The position numbers and the translations under genes are program-made. The notes below the pieces were generated by a model, which was given only the letters and a program-made list of their open reading frames with translations, did not search any database and was not told the origin of the DNA. Shown here piece after piece: positions 25,238 through 33,491 of a stretch of 34,701 nt of DNA. This DNA is from Candidatus Hydrogenedentota bacterium (GTDB taxonomy: Bacteria; Hydrogenedentota; Hydrogenedentia; Hydrogenedentales; SLHB01). The stretch lies in assembly GCA_016215105.1 (NCBI GenBank), contig JACRLJ010000027.1:1-34701 (forward strand). Direction: 5' to 3'. The first letter of the stretch is position 1; every line of letters begins with the position of its first letter.

Positions 25238-26383
25238 ATGGATACATCTGGAATGAAGGTCTTGCTGGTCGACGATGACGAGGAAGAGTATCTTCTTACG
25301 AAGAAGCGCCTCAGCAAGACCCGCATTGGACCACTCTCTGTCACTTGGGCGTCTACATTCGAAGCTGCGCTCGACGAGTTGAAAAGAAGCGCCCACGACA
25401 TATGCCTCTTAGACTACCAGCTCGGCGACCGTACGGGAATCGAGCTTCTTAAGGAGATGCGGGCGCGCGAGCATGACTTGCCAGTGATCTTGCTCACGGG
25501 GCACGGCAGCCTTGAGGTCGACCTTACCGCCATGGAGCTGGGCGCGCTCGACTACTTGGACAAGAAGGACATCACCCCTACGCTGCTCGAACGTTCTCTC
25601 CGATATACGGTGAACGCGCATCGGGCGCGAGCGGCCTTGCGAAAGGCGAATGAAGATCTCGAGCGGAGAGTGCAGGAGCGCACCGCTGAACTGCACCGCA
25701 GCAATCGCGAATTGGAGCAGTTCGCGCAGATGGTCGCCTCCGATCTGCGCGAACCGCTGAAGATTCTGGTCCACCGCATTGAAGTCATACAGTCGAAAGA
25801 GCGCTCCCGGGAGAACGAGCGCGACCCGCGCATCGTGCGCGGAATTCTCGATTCGATTCTGCATGCCGTCCGCAATATGGAATTGCTGATTCAGAGTGTC
25901 CTCGATTACGCCCAAGCCGGAAAGACGTCGAGGTCGACTACTACGGTCGATCTCAGCGCCGCCTTTGCCGAAGCGCGGGACGACCTTGCCGAAGCGCTCT
26001 CGGAAGTGGACGCTGAAATTGAGGTCGAGCCCCTGCCCACAGTCCGTGGAGACCATAATCTTATTCGCGGTCTATTTCGCAATCTGCTCGACAATGCCAT
26101 TCAGTTCCGTGGCAAACAGACCCCGGTCGTCCGGGTGTGGTGTGAGAGCAAGGGAGACGCGTGGGTAATTGGTGTCACCGATAACGGCGTCGGAATAGAC
26201 CCCGACCGGATTAGCGACCTCTTCGTGATGTTTCATCGCGGCGATCCCGACGCTGAGGACACCGGCATCGGCATTGGCCTGGCTATGTGCCGGAAGATTG
26301 CGCAGTACCATGGCGGCCGGATCTGGGTTGACTCCGAGCCGGGGCGTGGCTCGACGTTCTACGTGGCGTTTCCTGCCCACTAG
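25238..26383 (+). CDS. receiver-histidine kinase hybrid lacking the phosphoacceptor His
   Basis: 381-residue cytoplasmic protein. Residues 6-125 are a receiver domain with acidic pocket D12-D14, phosphoacceptor D59, T87 and K109. A coiled coil (about 128-160) leads into a dimerisation helix reading FAQMVASDLREPL. In canonical relatives such as the neighbouring kinase this is FTYVASHDLQEPL, so Ser168 replaces the phosphorylated His. The ATPase domain keeps its N box (LFRNLLDNAIQF), DNGVGID and TGIGIGLAMC. Autophosphorylation at the usual site is therefore not expected; it may act as a receiver-controlled regulator or a dimer partner. The ATG at 25238 has GAGGAG upstream. It ends with TAG and faces the kinase/regulator pair. 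Confidence 0.88.
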   Translation: MDTSGMKVLLVDDDEEEYLLTKKRLSKTRIGPLSVTWASTFEAALDELKRSAHDICLLDYQLGDRTGIELLKEMRAREHDLPVILLTGHGSLEVDLTAMELGALDYLDKKDITPTLLERSLRYTVNAHRARAALRKANEDLERRVQERTAELHRSNRELEQFAQMVASDLREPLKILVHRIEVIQSKERSRENERDPRIVRGILDSILHAVRNMELLIQSVLDYAQAGKTSRSTTTVDLSAAFAEARDDLAEALSEVDAEIEVEPLPTVRGDHNLIRGLFRNLLDNAIQFRGKQTPVVRVWCESKGDAWVIGVTDNGVGIDPDRISDLFVMFHRGDPDAEDTGIGIGLAMCRKIAQYHGGRIWVDSEPGRGSTFYVAFPAH

Positions 26384-26423
26384 ACCGCTGGGGACCGCCT
26401 GGCGCCGCGCCTGGGACCGTTCG

Positions 26424-26882
26424 CTAAACGGAGGAATTTGGCAACACGACTAGGTCAAACCAATAGTGTTCGAGATCCTGGATCGCCCGGATAAAGCCTT
26501 CCATGCGGACGGGCTTAGTCACATACGAATTCACACCCAGGTCATAGCTGCGCAGAATGTCCTCCTCCTGCGAAGAGGTCGTAAGTATGACCACGGGGAT
26601 GCGGCGCAGCGACGGATCGCTCTTGATTTGGCTCAGGACAGCGCGGCCATCAACCTTGGGCATATTGAGGTCCAGCAGAATTAAATCCGGCCGTGGAGAT
26701 GACTTCGCCGCGGCGTACGCGCCCCGCCGGTACAAGTAATCCAGCGCTTCTTCGCCGTCGTCCACCGTCATGAGCACATTCCGCAGCTTGCTTGCCCGCA
26801 GTGCCCGCTTCGTCAATTCCTGATCCTCCGGATCGTCATCCACGAGCAAGATTACCGCCGCTCTGGATTGTGGCTCGCACAT
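26424..26882 (-). CDS. CheY-like response regulator (Rcp1-type)
   Basis: 152-residue stand-alone receiver domain without an output domain. The acidic pocket is D15-D17, the phosphoacceptor is D71 in LILLDLNMP, with T101 or T102 and K123 in TKP. The DGEEALDYLYRRGAY insertion is typical of Rcp1-type regulators, which pair with phytochrome-like kinases. I prefer ATG 26882, with GGGAGG about 10 bases upstream. A GTG at 26891, overlapping the kinase stop as GTGA, is possible but its site is only about 1 base away. It directly follows the kinase gene and is its likely target. Confidence 0.92.
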   Translation of the reverse strand: MCEPQSRAAVILLVDDDPEDQELTKRALRASKLRNVLMTVDDGEEALDYLYRRGAYAAAKSSPRPDLILLDLNMPKVDGRAVLSQIKSDPSLRRIPVVILTTSSQEEDILRSYDLGVNSYVTKPVRMEGFIRAIQDLEHYWFDLVVLPNSSV

Positions 26883-26887
26883 CGGAT

Positions 26888-29380
26888 TCACGCCTCCCGC
26901 TTTTGGGTTAAAGTAAATTTGAAGTGCGCGCCAGCGCCTAACTCGGACTCGACCCAGATCGCGCCTCCGTGCCGCTCCACAATCCGGCGGCAGATCGCGA
27001 GGCCGATTCCCGTGCCTTCGTACCGGCCGCGTCCATGCAGGCGCTTGAACGGCGCAAATACCTGCTTGGCGTACTCCGGTTTTATGCCGATTCCGTTGTC
27101 TGCGACGCCGAACACCCAGCCTCCCGCCTCTTGCGCAGCGGTCAACCGAATGTGCGGAGCAGTTTCACAGAACTTCAGCGCGTTACCTATCAAGTTTTGG
27201 TACAGTTGCGTCAACATACTCGCGTCGCCTCGCACCGTCGGCAATGCGCTGCGAATGATCTCGGCCGATCGTTCCTTGATCCGGATCTCGAGGGCGTCCA
27301 ACGCGTTATCGACACACTCGTCGAGCGCAACGGATTCCATGATCATTCTCTGGCGGCCGGAACGCGATAGCGCGAGCAAGTCCTGGACCAGACGCTGCAT
27401 CCGCTGAGCGCCTGAGGATAGTATCTCGATGTCCTTCAACACCGCGTCGCGGTCACCGGCTTCCATATCTTCGCGTAACGCGTCACTGAACGCCGTAATC
27501 TTCCGAAGCGGCTCCTGGAGGTCGTGGCTGGCGACGTATGTAAACTCGTCCAAGTCCTGGTTGCGGTGCTTCAAATCCACGTTTGCCTGTTGCAGCAGCT
27601 TCGTATGATTCTTGAGCGATTCTTCCATGATCTTGCGATCGGTAATATTGCGGCTCATGCCGACAATTCCCGCCACGTTCCCCTTCGCATCAACGAACGG
27701 CGCCTTAGTCGTCATCAGCCAGCGCTTTTTCCCGTTTTCGTCGATGACCTCTTCCTCGCGGTTAACCAAGAGCCGGCCCGTATGCACAACCGCCTGCTCA
27801 TCCGCAAAGTAGCGTGCGGCCAGCGGCTTGGGGAAAATGTCGAAATCGGTTTTCCCGGCCACCGCGCCGGCCGATTCCGCTCGCAAGAGACGAAGGTGCG
27901 CTGTATTATTCAAGACAAAGCGGCTTTCGGTGTCCTTCACGTAGATGTAGTCGGGAAGATTGTCGATCAGGGTACGCAGCAGGTTCCTCTCGCGCGTAAT
28001 GGTCGCCTCGGCGTGCTGATGCCGTACCGCATTCGTAAAGACCTGGCCCAGGATTCGCAGCAAGTGCGCCTCGTCATCATCCCACTTTTTGCCGCCGCTG
28101 TCCGAACATATTCCAATAAACCCGGCGACAGTCCCCTGGAAGCTCACGGGAACGCCCATCAGCGCTCGAATACCCAGCCGCCGCAACAATCTGCGCTCTT
28201 TCGCGGCCTCGGGAGGAAGTATGTCCACGGACTCCAAGGCAACGGGTTCCGACTGCCGTATGCGATCCTGCCACCACGACATCGTCCGGATGTCGACGGA
28301 TTGGAATCGTTTCCTGACGCTCGTCGCGGCGCCCCGTGGCCACATGTAGGTCGAGGAGAAGGTGTTTCCGTCTTCGGAAAACCGGGCGGCAAAGGCGGCG
28401 CTGGCCCCGGCGAATCGGCCGATTCGACCAAGGGCGTCCTCTATCGCATCAGTCGTTTGTTCCGGCGTTAGCCCGACAAATTCGGTCGAAATGTCAGAGA
28501 CGAGACGCGCCAGGACGCCGCGGTATCGCAGCAGAGTCTGCGTCTGCCGCTCCTCGGTGATATCGTTGAAGAGGACTACCGTGCCGTGAAACTTCCCGCT
28601 CACGTCGAGCATTTTTCTCGACGTAACGCGAAACCACCGAACGCCCTTGAGCGTCTCGAGTTCCCGCTCGATTTCGACTTGGCCGCTCTTCGTTCCGATC
28701 TCGATTTCGCGCGCAAGCCACGACAGCGGCTTCGGGAGAGGCCGATCCCCGTAGTAGGCCGCGCCGGGAACCCTCAGGCCTTCAAATACCTCGGCGGCGG
28801 CGTGATTCAGGTTCTCGAGCGCTCCGGCGGGCCCCAGCAGAATCGCGGGAATATGGAGGCTCTCAAGAACCGTCACGTATTTGTTCTTCTCGTTGGTCAA
28901 CCGCCGGTTGGCGGACTGAAGTTCGTCCACTCGGGCGTCCTGTCCCTGCGCGGACCATTCCGTGCAGAACCCGATTTCAATCCGGTCAAAGAAACGCTCC
29001 ACGACGCGCAGATACTGCGCTTGCTCTTCGGGCGCGAATCCGCCGTCATACACCAAGTCAAGATAGGCCTGGCGATAGTACTTCATCAGCCCTAAGAACA
29101 TGCCCAGCGTGACACCGCGCGACCGATGCCGTTGGGCCTCCAAGACGCCGAAGGACGCTGTCGAATCGAGGGAGTAGTCCTCGTCCGGATTCAGTTCTTG
29201 CGGGAGCGCGCTGCGTTTCAACAAATCAAGGAGCGAAGCGGATAGACCCGCGATAGAAATGCGCCAAGCTTCCGCCAGAGTCGAGGTGTACTTCACATAA
29301 TCGCGCTCTCTGGCGTAGCGCAAGATACGGTCGATGAGCCAGTCTTCCCGGGCGGCGACGAGATCAGCAAGAGTCCCCAT
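26888..29380 (-). CDS. multi-domain sensor histidine kinase (PAS-GAF-PAS-HisKA-HATPase)
   Basis: 830-residue soluble sensor kinase. Residues 1-150 are a helical N-terminal sensor of unknown ligand, possibly like RsbR- or globin-type sensors. PAS-like 1 spans about 165-280 (ending VVLFNDITEERQ), GAF about 290-455, and PAS 2 about 470-585 with LIDNLPDYIYVKD and GMSRNITDRK. The dimerisation helix YVASHDLQEPLRK has H619, and the ATPase domain has QNLIGNALKF, DNGIGI and TGIGLAICRR. There are no membrane helices, so it senses an intracellular or diffusible signal. The downstream regulator is the likely partner. The ATG is preceded by AAAGG about 12 bases upstream; a TATAAT lies at 29504-29509. Confidence 0.9.
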   Translation of the reverse strand: MGTLADLVAAREDWLIDRILRYARERDYVKYTSTLAEAWRISIAGLSASLLDLLKRSALPQELNPDEDYSLDSTASFGVLEAQRHRSRGVTLGMFLGLMKYYRQAYLDLVYDGGFAPEEQAQYLRVVERFFDRIEIGFCTEWSAQGQDARVDELQSANRRLTNEKNKYVTVLESLHIPAILLGPAGALENLNHAAAEVFEGLRVPGAAYYGDRPLPKPLSWLAREIEIGTKSGQVEIERELETLKGVRWFRVTSRKMLDVSGKFHGTVVLFNDITEERQTQTLLRYRGVLARLVSDISTEFVGLTPEQTTDAIEDALGRIGRFAGASAAFAARFSEDGNTFSSTYMWPRGAATSVRKRFQSVDIRTMSWWQDRIRQSEPVALESVDILPPEAAKERRLLRRLGIRALMGVPVSFQGTVAGFIGICSDSGGKKWDDDEAHLLRILGQVFTNAVRHQHAEATITRERNLLRTLIDNLPDYIYVKDTESRFVLNNTAHLRLLRAESAGAVAGKTDFDIFPKPLAARYFADEQAVVHTGRLLVNREEEVIDENGKKRWLMTTKAPFVDAKGNVAGIVGMSRNITDRKIMEESLKNHTKLLQQANVDLKHRNQDLDEFTYVASHDLQEPLRKITAFSDALREDMEAGDRDAVLKDIEILSSGAQRMQRLVQDLLALSRSGRQRMIMESVALDECVDNALDALEIRIKERSAEIIRSALPTVRGDASMLTQLYQNLIGNALKFCETAPHIRLTAAQEAGGWVFGVADNGIGIKPEYAKQVFAPFKRLHGRGRYEGTGIGLAICRRIVERHGGAIWVESELGAGAHFKFTLTQKREA

Positions 29381-29503
29381 TTCACTAACCGCCTTTCTGA
29401 AATCGGCTCGGCGAGACTGACGACCCAGCCCCTGCCGGCCGGTAACAGCGCTTCTTCGACGAGCAACCGCCGCCCGCCGTCACGCTCCGGCAAGCCTGGA
29501 GTG

Positions 29504-29532
29504 ATTATACACGCCGCCGCAATCCGCGGAAA
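29504..29532 (-). promoter_or_regulatory. putative promoter of sensor kinase operon
   Basis: Minus strand: a perfect TATAAT (29509-29504) with a weak TTTCCG -35 (29532-29527) at 17 bases, about 120 bases before ATG 29380. It lies in the 185-base gap after the PhyH gene. Confidence 0.4.
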
Positions 29533-29565
29533 GACGAAGCGCGATTCAGATCGGGTCGGGCGCCT

Positions 29566-30288
29566 TCACGTCCACTCGACAGGCGGGAGCGGCGCTCCCC
29601 ACCCCGGCGCGGGCGCCAGATTTCCTAGCTCGTCGTATTCCCAAATCACGGCCCGCCGGGAACAGCCGCTGTCATTGGCTCCCGAGTAGTGGATGGTCAG
29701 GGAACCGAAGAACATAGCGTCACCGGGTTCCGCCACGAAGGCCACTTCTCGCGCGCGATCCTGTTCCGTGACACGGCAAACCCAATGCCGTTCGCCCGAT
29801 TGGGCGTGATACTCCTCGTGGTGTTCTAACAACCCTTGTTTATGACTCCCCGGAATGGCGCGTAGACAGCCGTTGGCTTCGGTCGCCGGATCGATGCACA
29901 GAATCACCGCCACCTGATTGGCCTTTCTTCCTTGCCAATAGTAATAGTCTTGATGCGGCGGCTGCGCCGTACCAACGGACGCCGCCTTGCACATCAGCTT
30001 GGTGTGGTGGAGCTGAATGGCTCCGCCAAGAAATCCTCTGGCGCGCGTCACGATGTCCTCGCGATTGACCAGTTCGCGAAATGACGGGCAATAGTCGTAT
30101 GGGCCGAAGATCACACGCGCGACGCCTACGCGTTCAAATAGGTGGTTGCCTCGCCAGCGACCGGTTTCGACGTTGCGCCGCAGTTCGTCGAGCTCTTCGG
30201 TCAGGTTCTCTAGTGCGGAGCCCCTCACGGCGCCGCGCACAATCAGAAAACTGTTGTCCCGGTAGAACTGTAGTTCTTTGGCGTCCAT
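29566..30288 (-). CDS. phytanoyl-CoA dioxygenase (PhyH) family protein
   Basis: 240-residue Fe(II)/2-oxoglutarate dioxygenase of the PhyH family. Metal ligands are His112 and Asp114 in PPHQDYYYW and His200 in SLTIHYSG; Arg211 or Arg212 in SRRAV is the likely oxoglutarate-binding residue. The AIPGSHKQGLL stretch is typical. Such enzymes hydroxylate a wide range of small molecules; the substrate here is not known. The CGGAG site is 8 bases before ATG. Last of the cluster that starts with two SDRs, and separated from the UROD-like gene by 234 bases. Confidence 0.9.
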   Translation of the reverse strand: MDAKELQFYRDNSFLIVRGAVRGSALENLTEELDELRRNVETGRWRGNHLFERVGVARVIFGPYDYCPSFRELVNREDIVTRARGFLGGAIQLHHTKLMCKAASVGTAQPPHQDYYYWQGRKANQVAVILCIDPATEANGCLRAIPGSHKQGLLEHHEEYHAQSGERHWVCRVTEQDRAREVAFVAEPGDAMFFGSLTIHYSGANDSGCSRRAVIWEYDELGNLAPAPGWGAPLPPVEWT

Positions 30289-30526
30289 AGGTGATCTCCG
30301 CGGGTGTCATCTGCCGCCAAACATTCTCCCCCATCGTCCTGCGCAATTCAATGCGCCGCGCGTCCATCGAATCTGTCGGAAGCGCACGGGGATCGCCTTG
30401 AACCTGGTAGCGATGAAGCCCCACGGGACACGCGTACCCGGCGCCGTAAAACGTCTTCAGAATCGTGGCGTAGTCGTCAATCTCATCCGCCTCAAGTGGC
30501 CCGGTGTTCGACGGCCCCTGCGTCAG
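30289..30526 (-). other. coding-like frame with no clear start, possible remnant
   Basis: The gap between the UROD-like stop and PhyH holds an open minus-strand frame with amino-acid content and third-base GC bias like real genes, for example ADEIDDYATILKTFYGAGYA then CPVGLHRYQVQGDP. Its only starts are GTG 30424 and a later ATG, neither with a good ribosome site, and it runs on into PhyH in another frame. It might be a small gene, the tail of a degraded gene, or chance. No family is recognised. Confidence 0.25.
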
Positions 30527-31449
30527 CGCGCGTTGAATTCCCGAAACACTTCAAGCATGTACTCATAGTTCTCCAAGGGCATGCCCGGAAAGATCGTGTT
30601 CGAGGTGCTGAAGATATATCCGCCGCCGGGTGAAGCGTGCTCGAGACAATACAGCGCCGACGCCCGAATGGCCTCGCGCGGCCCGTCTTGCAGCAGGTTG
30701 CACTGCACGTTTCCCATAAGCGCGAGCCGTCCGTAGGTGAGCCGCTTTACCTCGGCAATGTCCACGCCCGCCATGGGGTCCAGGGATTGCAGCGCATGCG
30801 CCTCCACTGAAAGCAGATGGTCCAGAATCGGCATGATCTGACCGTCGGTATGAATAATGGCTAGCGCGCCGCGTTGCTTGACCCGCGCCACCAGCCGCGC
30901 CCAATACGGGGCTACAAACTCGCCAAACTGAACGGGGGATATGAACGGACCGGCGTTGAAGGCAACATCATGGGGCAAGTAAATAAAATCGGCGCCTGCA
31001 TCCGTCATTCGATCGATCAAGTCCATTGCGCCACGGCATTTGCGCTCCGCCTCTTCGTGAATCCGGTCGGGCGCCTCCAAGAGATCCGCGGAAAACTGCG
31101 CCCAATCCGTTACGGCCTCGATTGCCCAGACTCCTCCTCCGACCATGCCGCCAATCGCGATTCGCTCGCCGAATGCTTTCTTGGCGGCGCGCACCCCGTC
31201 TGGGTCGGACCAAGGCCAATACACTGCCAATGCGTCCCAAGCGTACTGCTCCACTATCCGCCCGTATATTTCGACACACGTCGCGATCTTGCGCGCTTTT
31301 TCAACGCCGGAACACCCATTCCAACTTCGGCGATCAGGAAAGCTCAATCCGAACGCCTCGCGCTCGAGCTCGAACATGGACTCGAAGTGCGGCGGACGGT
31401 CCGTCTCCTCGAACCGCAAAGCGCGCAGAAACCGCTCCTTACCGGTCAT
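30523..31449 (-). CDS. UROD-like protein, copy 2
   Basis: 308-residue UROD/MtaA-superfamily barrel. MTGKERFLRALRFEETDRPP is the typical start of this group (ERFxxAxxxxxxDRPP). The late-barrel segment ALAIIHTDGQIMPILDHLL has H200-T-D202-G203, the same HxDG pattern as copy 1 and again lacking the Cys expected of MtaA-type zinc sites. The mid-barrel LPHDVAFNAGPFISP and the closing NTIFPGMPLENYEYML are shared in spirit with copy 1 but the two are distant. The ATG (31449) overlaps the SGNH hydrolase TGA (ATGA), so they are co-translated. Function unknown; probably acts on the same class of small molecule as its operon partners. Confidence 0.85.
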   Translation of the reverse strand: MTGKERFLRALRFEETDRPPHFESMFELEREAFGLSFPDRRSWNGCSGVEKARKIATCVEIYGRIVEQYAWDALAVYWPWSDPDGVRAAKKAFGERIAIGGMVGGGVWAIEAVTDWAQFSADLLEAPDRIHEEAERKCRGAMDLIDRMTDAGADFIYLPHDVAFNAGPFISPVQFGEFVAPYWARLVARVKQRGALAIIHTDGQIMPILDHLLSVEAHALQSLDPMAGVDIAEVKRLTYGRLALMGNVQCNLLQDGPREAIRASALYCLEHASPGGGYIFSTSNTIFPGMPLENYEYMLEVFREFNAR

Positions 31450-32660
31450 GACGCCGCCTCGAAGGGAGCTATTCTGGAAAGCGACCTTGACCAGAGCTCG
31501 GCCATATAACCCATGCCGGCGATATTGGGGTGAACCGGGTCCGCGCCATACCACTTGCCTTTGTCCGTCGAGTAGGCCGTGAAGAAATCCGGACCGGGGC
31601 TAAGCTTGAGCCGCGAGACGGTCTGTTCGATAGCGCGGCAATACTCCTTGAGGATAGCTTCGGCGCCCTCGAAATAGTCATATGCCGGCGACGCGATCAC
31701 GATGTGATCGGACTTGGCGCCATAGTCTTTCATGAGAATCCGCGCGATGGCCTCGATGTTTTCCGCGACAGTGGCGGCGGGAACTTTGGCGCGCTCGTCG
31801 TTGACGCCCAAGTGTACCAACCAGACTTTCGGCTGCAAGAGCTTCATTCTTTGCTGCCACCCTGTGTCGGTTTGCATCATTTTCAGGTAGCCGGCGCTGG
31901 TAATTCCACCCCATCCCTCATTGGCGATGAAGACCGGACTTTTCCAGCGTTCGCTCGCCAAGTCGTTCAAACGCGTTGTCCAACTCTCGAAACAGTTCAC
32001 GGCCGGAAGGTGCGTCTTCGTGGTGGGCGAGTACTGAGGGAAGTTGCGCCGGTCGCGCGACACCGACACGGAAGGGAATGCGTCCCCCGTCAATTCGAGG
32101 CTATTGTGCAAGTAGCCCCGGCTAAAGTAGCCTTCCGTAATGCTGTCGCCGATGGCCGCCATCACGACCCCGATTCCGAGACGGTGATACGTGGCTCGCG
32201 CGACTACTTGTCCCGTTCTGTCGAGTCCGCGAAGCTGCACCGTGTACTCGCCGGGACTAAGAACGCCAAAATCGAGTGGGCCCGACGCGATCGCCAGCGC
32301 AACTCTCGGCTTGTGTCCCGGACACGACAAGACCGCCTCGACACGGGACACGTCTCGGCCGGGAAAGGGCGCCTTCATCCGCAACTCCCGGCTGGATTGT
32401 ATGTAGGGGATCGTGTATGACCCTTGTATGTCCTTGACGCGCAGGTAGAGGTCGTATGTGCCTTGGCCGGTCGTCTTGCTGAAGACATCGGGAACGGAAG
32501 TGTTCCCTGCGATGATCGCAATCTTCGCCGGCGTGTTCTCGGCGGCAAGTAAAGAAGTTGTCACGGTCGGTTCCGCTGCCCAGGTGAGTGTCGTGGCGAG
32601 CAATGCCGCAGTGAATAGGAACCGCGTGAAAGATCCTGAACATGCCGATAGTCCACGCAT
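31446..32660 (-). CDS. exported SGNH/GDSL hydrolase
   Basis: 404-residue secreted esterase-type protein. Residues 1-29 form a signal peptide ending near TWAAEP. An N-terminal beta-rich domain (about 40-160) carries an insert with two extended sheets. The SGNH blocks follow: AAIGDSITEG (Ser173), NEGWGG (oxyanion Gly), LGVNDE (Asn) and DPVHPN (Asp/His). These define the SGNH hydrolase superfamily, which deacylates sugars and other esters. GGGAG lies about 8 bases before ATG 32660. It is 30 bases after the SDR gene and overlaps the next gene by 4. The substrate is unknown. Confidence 0.88.
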   Translation of the reverse strand: MRGLSACSGSFTRFLFTAALLATTLTWAAEPTVTTSLLAAENTPAKIAIIAGNTSVPDVFSKTTGQGTYDLYLRVKDIQGSYTIPYIQSSRELRMKAPFPGRDVSRVEAVLSCPGHKPRVALAIASGPLDFGVLSPGEYTVQLRGLDRTGQVVARATYHRLGIGVVMAAIGDSITEGYFSRGYLHNSLELTGDAFPSVSVSRDRRNFPQYSPTTKTHLPAVNCFESWTTRLNDLASERWKSPVFIANEGWGGITSAGYLKMMQTDTGWQQRMKLLQPKVWLVHLGVNDERAKVPAATVAENIEAIARILMKDYGAKSDHIVIASPAYDYFEGAEAILKEYCRAIEQTVSRLKLSPGPDFFTAYSTDKGKWYGADPVHPNIAGMGYMAELWSRSLSRIAPFEAAS

Positions 32661-32690
32661 ACGTTAGCTCCCTTCATTTTCCGAGTTCCC

Positions 32691-33476
32691 TCACGCCCAG
32701 GCCGGCAGCGTGGCGCCTCCTCCGTTTACGGGTATAAATGCGCCGGTAATAAACTTCGCCAAATCCGAAGCGAGAAAGGCGACAACATTGGCGATATCCT
32801 GGTCCTCGCCGCGATGTTTGAGCGGCAACATGGCCGCGTACTTCCTTTCGGCGTCTTGAGGCGTTTTACCCGCGGCTTCCAACGCGCGATCGCGATCGCT
32901 CAGCATCCACCCGGGCGCAACCTGATTCACCGTAATACCGTGCGCGCCGACTTCCTTGGCCATCACTTGGAGCAATCCGTTCATGCCGTGCTTTCCGCTG
33001 ACGTACGCGGACTGGCTGGGCCAGCACTGAAGCGTGCATTCCGTGTTGATACCGATGACCCGGCCAGCGCCCTTGCGAATCATGCCTGGGAGAAAACACT
33101 TCGCCATGTGCAAGTTGTGCAGGACGCAGGACCGAAACTGGCTCTCATAATCGGAGACTTTCTGTTCGAGAATGGTCGTCCAATTGTATTGAATAACCGC
33201 GTTGTTCACGATGATATCGGCGTCGGCCCATTCGCGGGTGACCCGGCGCGCCATCCGCTGGACCGACGCGAAGTCCGTCACATCGGCGCGGGCGGTTAAT
33301 GCGCGCCCGCCAATCTTGATCACCTCAGCCGCCAACTCTTCGGCTTTCGCCTTGTTTCGGGCGTAGTGGATTACGACGTCCGCGCCGCATTCCGCCAGAG
33401 TGCGAATCATGACCCGGCCCAACTGGCCGGTAGCCCCGGTAACGACGGCTACCTTTCCCTCAAGATCAATTCTCAT
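32691..33476 (-). CDS. SDR-family dehydrogenase with Thr at the catalytic Ser position
   Basis: 261-residue classical short-chain dehydrogenase. The nucleotide motif TGATGQLG and the NNA motif at 91-93 are intact, and the Tyr/Lys pair is Tyr158-x3-Lys162 in SAYVSGK. The residue 13 before the Tyr, normally the catalytic Ser, is Thr145. Thr can sometimes stand in, so activity is uncertain. The closing FITGAFIPVNGGG is typical. It lies 15 bases after the first SDR and 30 before the SGNH gene. Substrate unknown, likely a sugar, polyol or keto acid from the same pathway. Confidence 0.88.
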   Translation of the reverse strand: MRIDLEGKVAVVTGATGQLGRVMIRTLAECGADVVIHYARNKAKAEELAAEVIKIGGRALTARADVTDFASVQRMARRVTREWADADIIVNNAVIQYNWTTILEQKVSDYESQFRSCVLHNLHMAKCFLPGMIRKGAGRVIGINTECTLQCWPSQSAYVSGKHGMNGLLQVMAKEVGAHGITVNQVAPGWMLSDRDRALEAAGKTPQDAERKYAAMLPLKHRGEDQDIANVVAFLASDLAKFITGAFIPVNGGGATLPAWA

Positions 33477-33491
33477 GGCGTGATACTCCGT

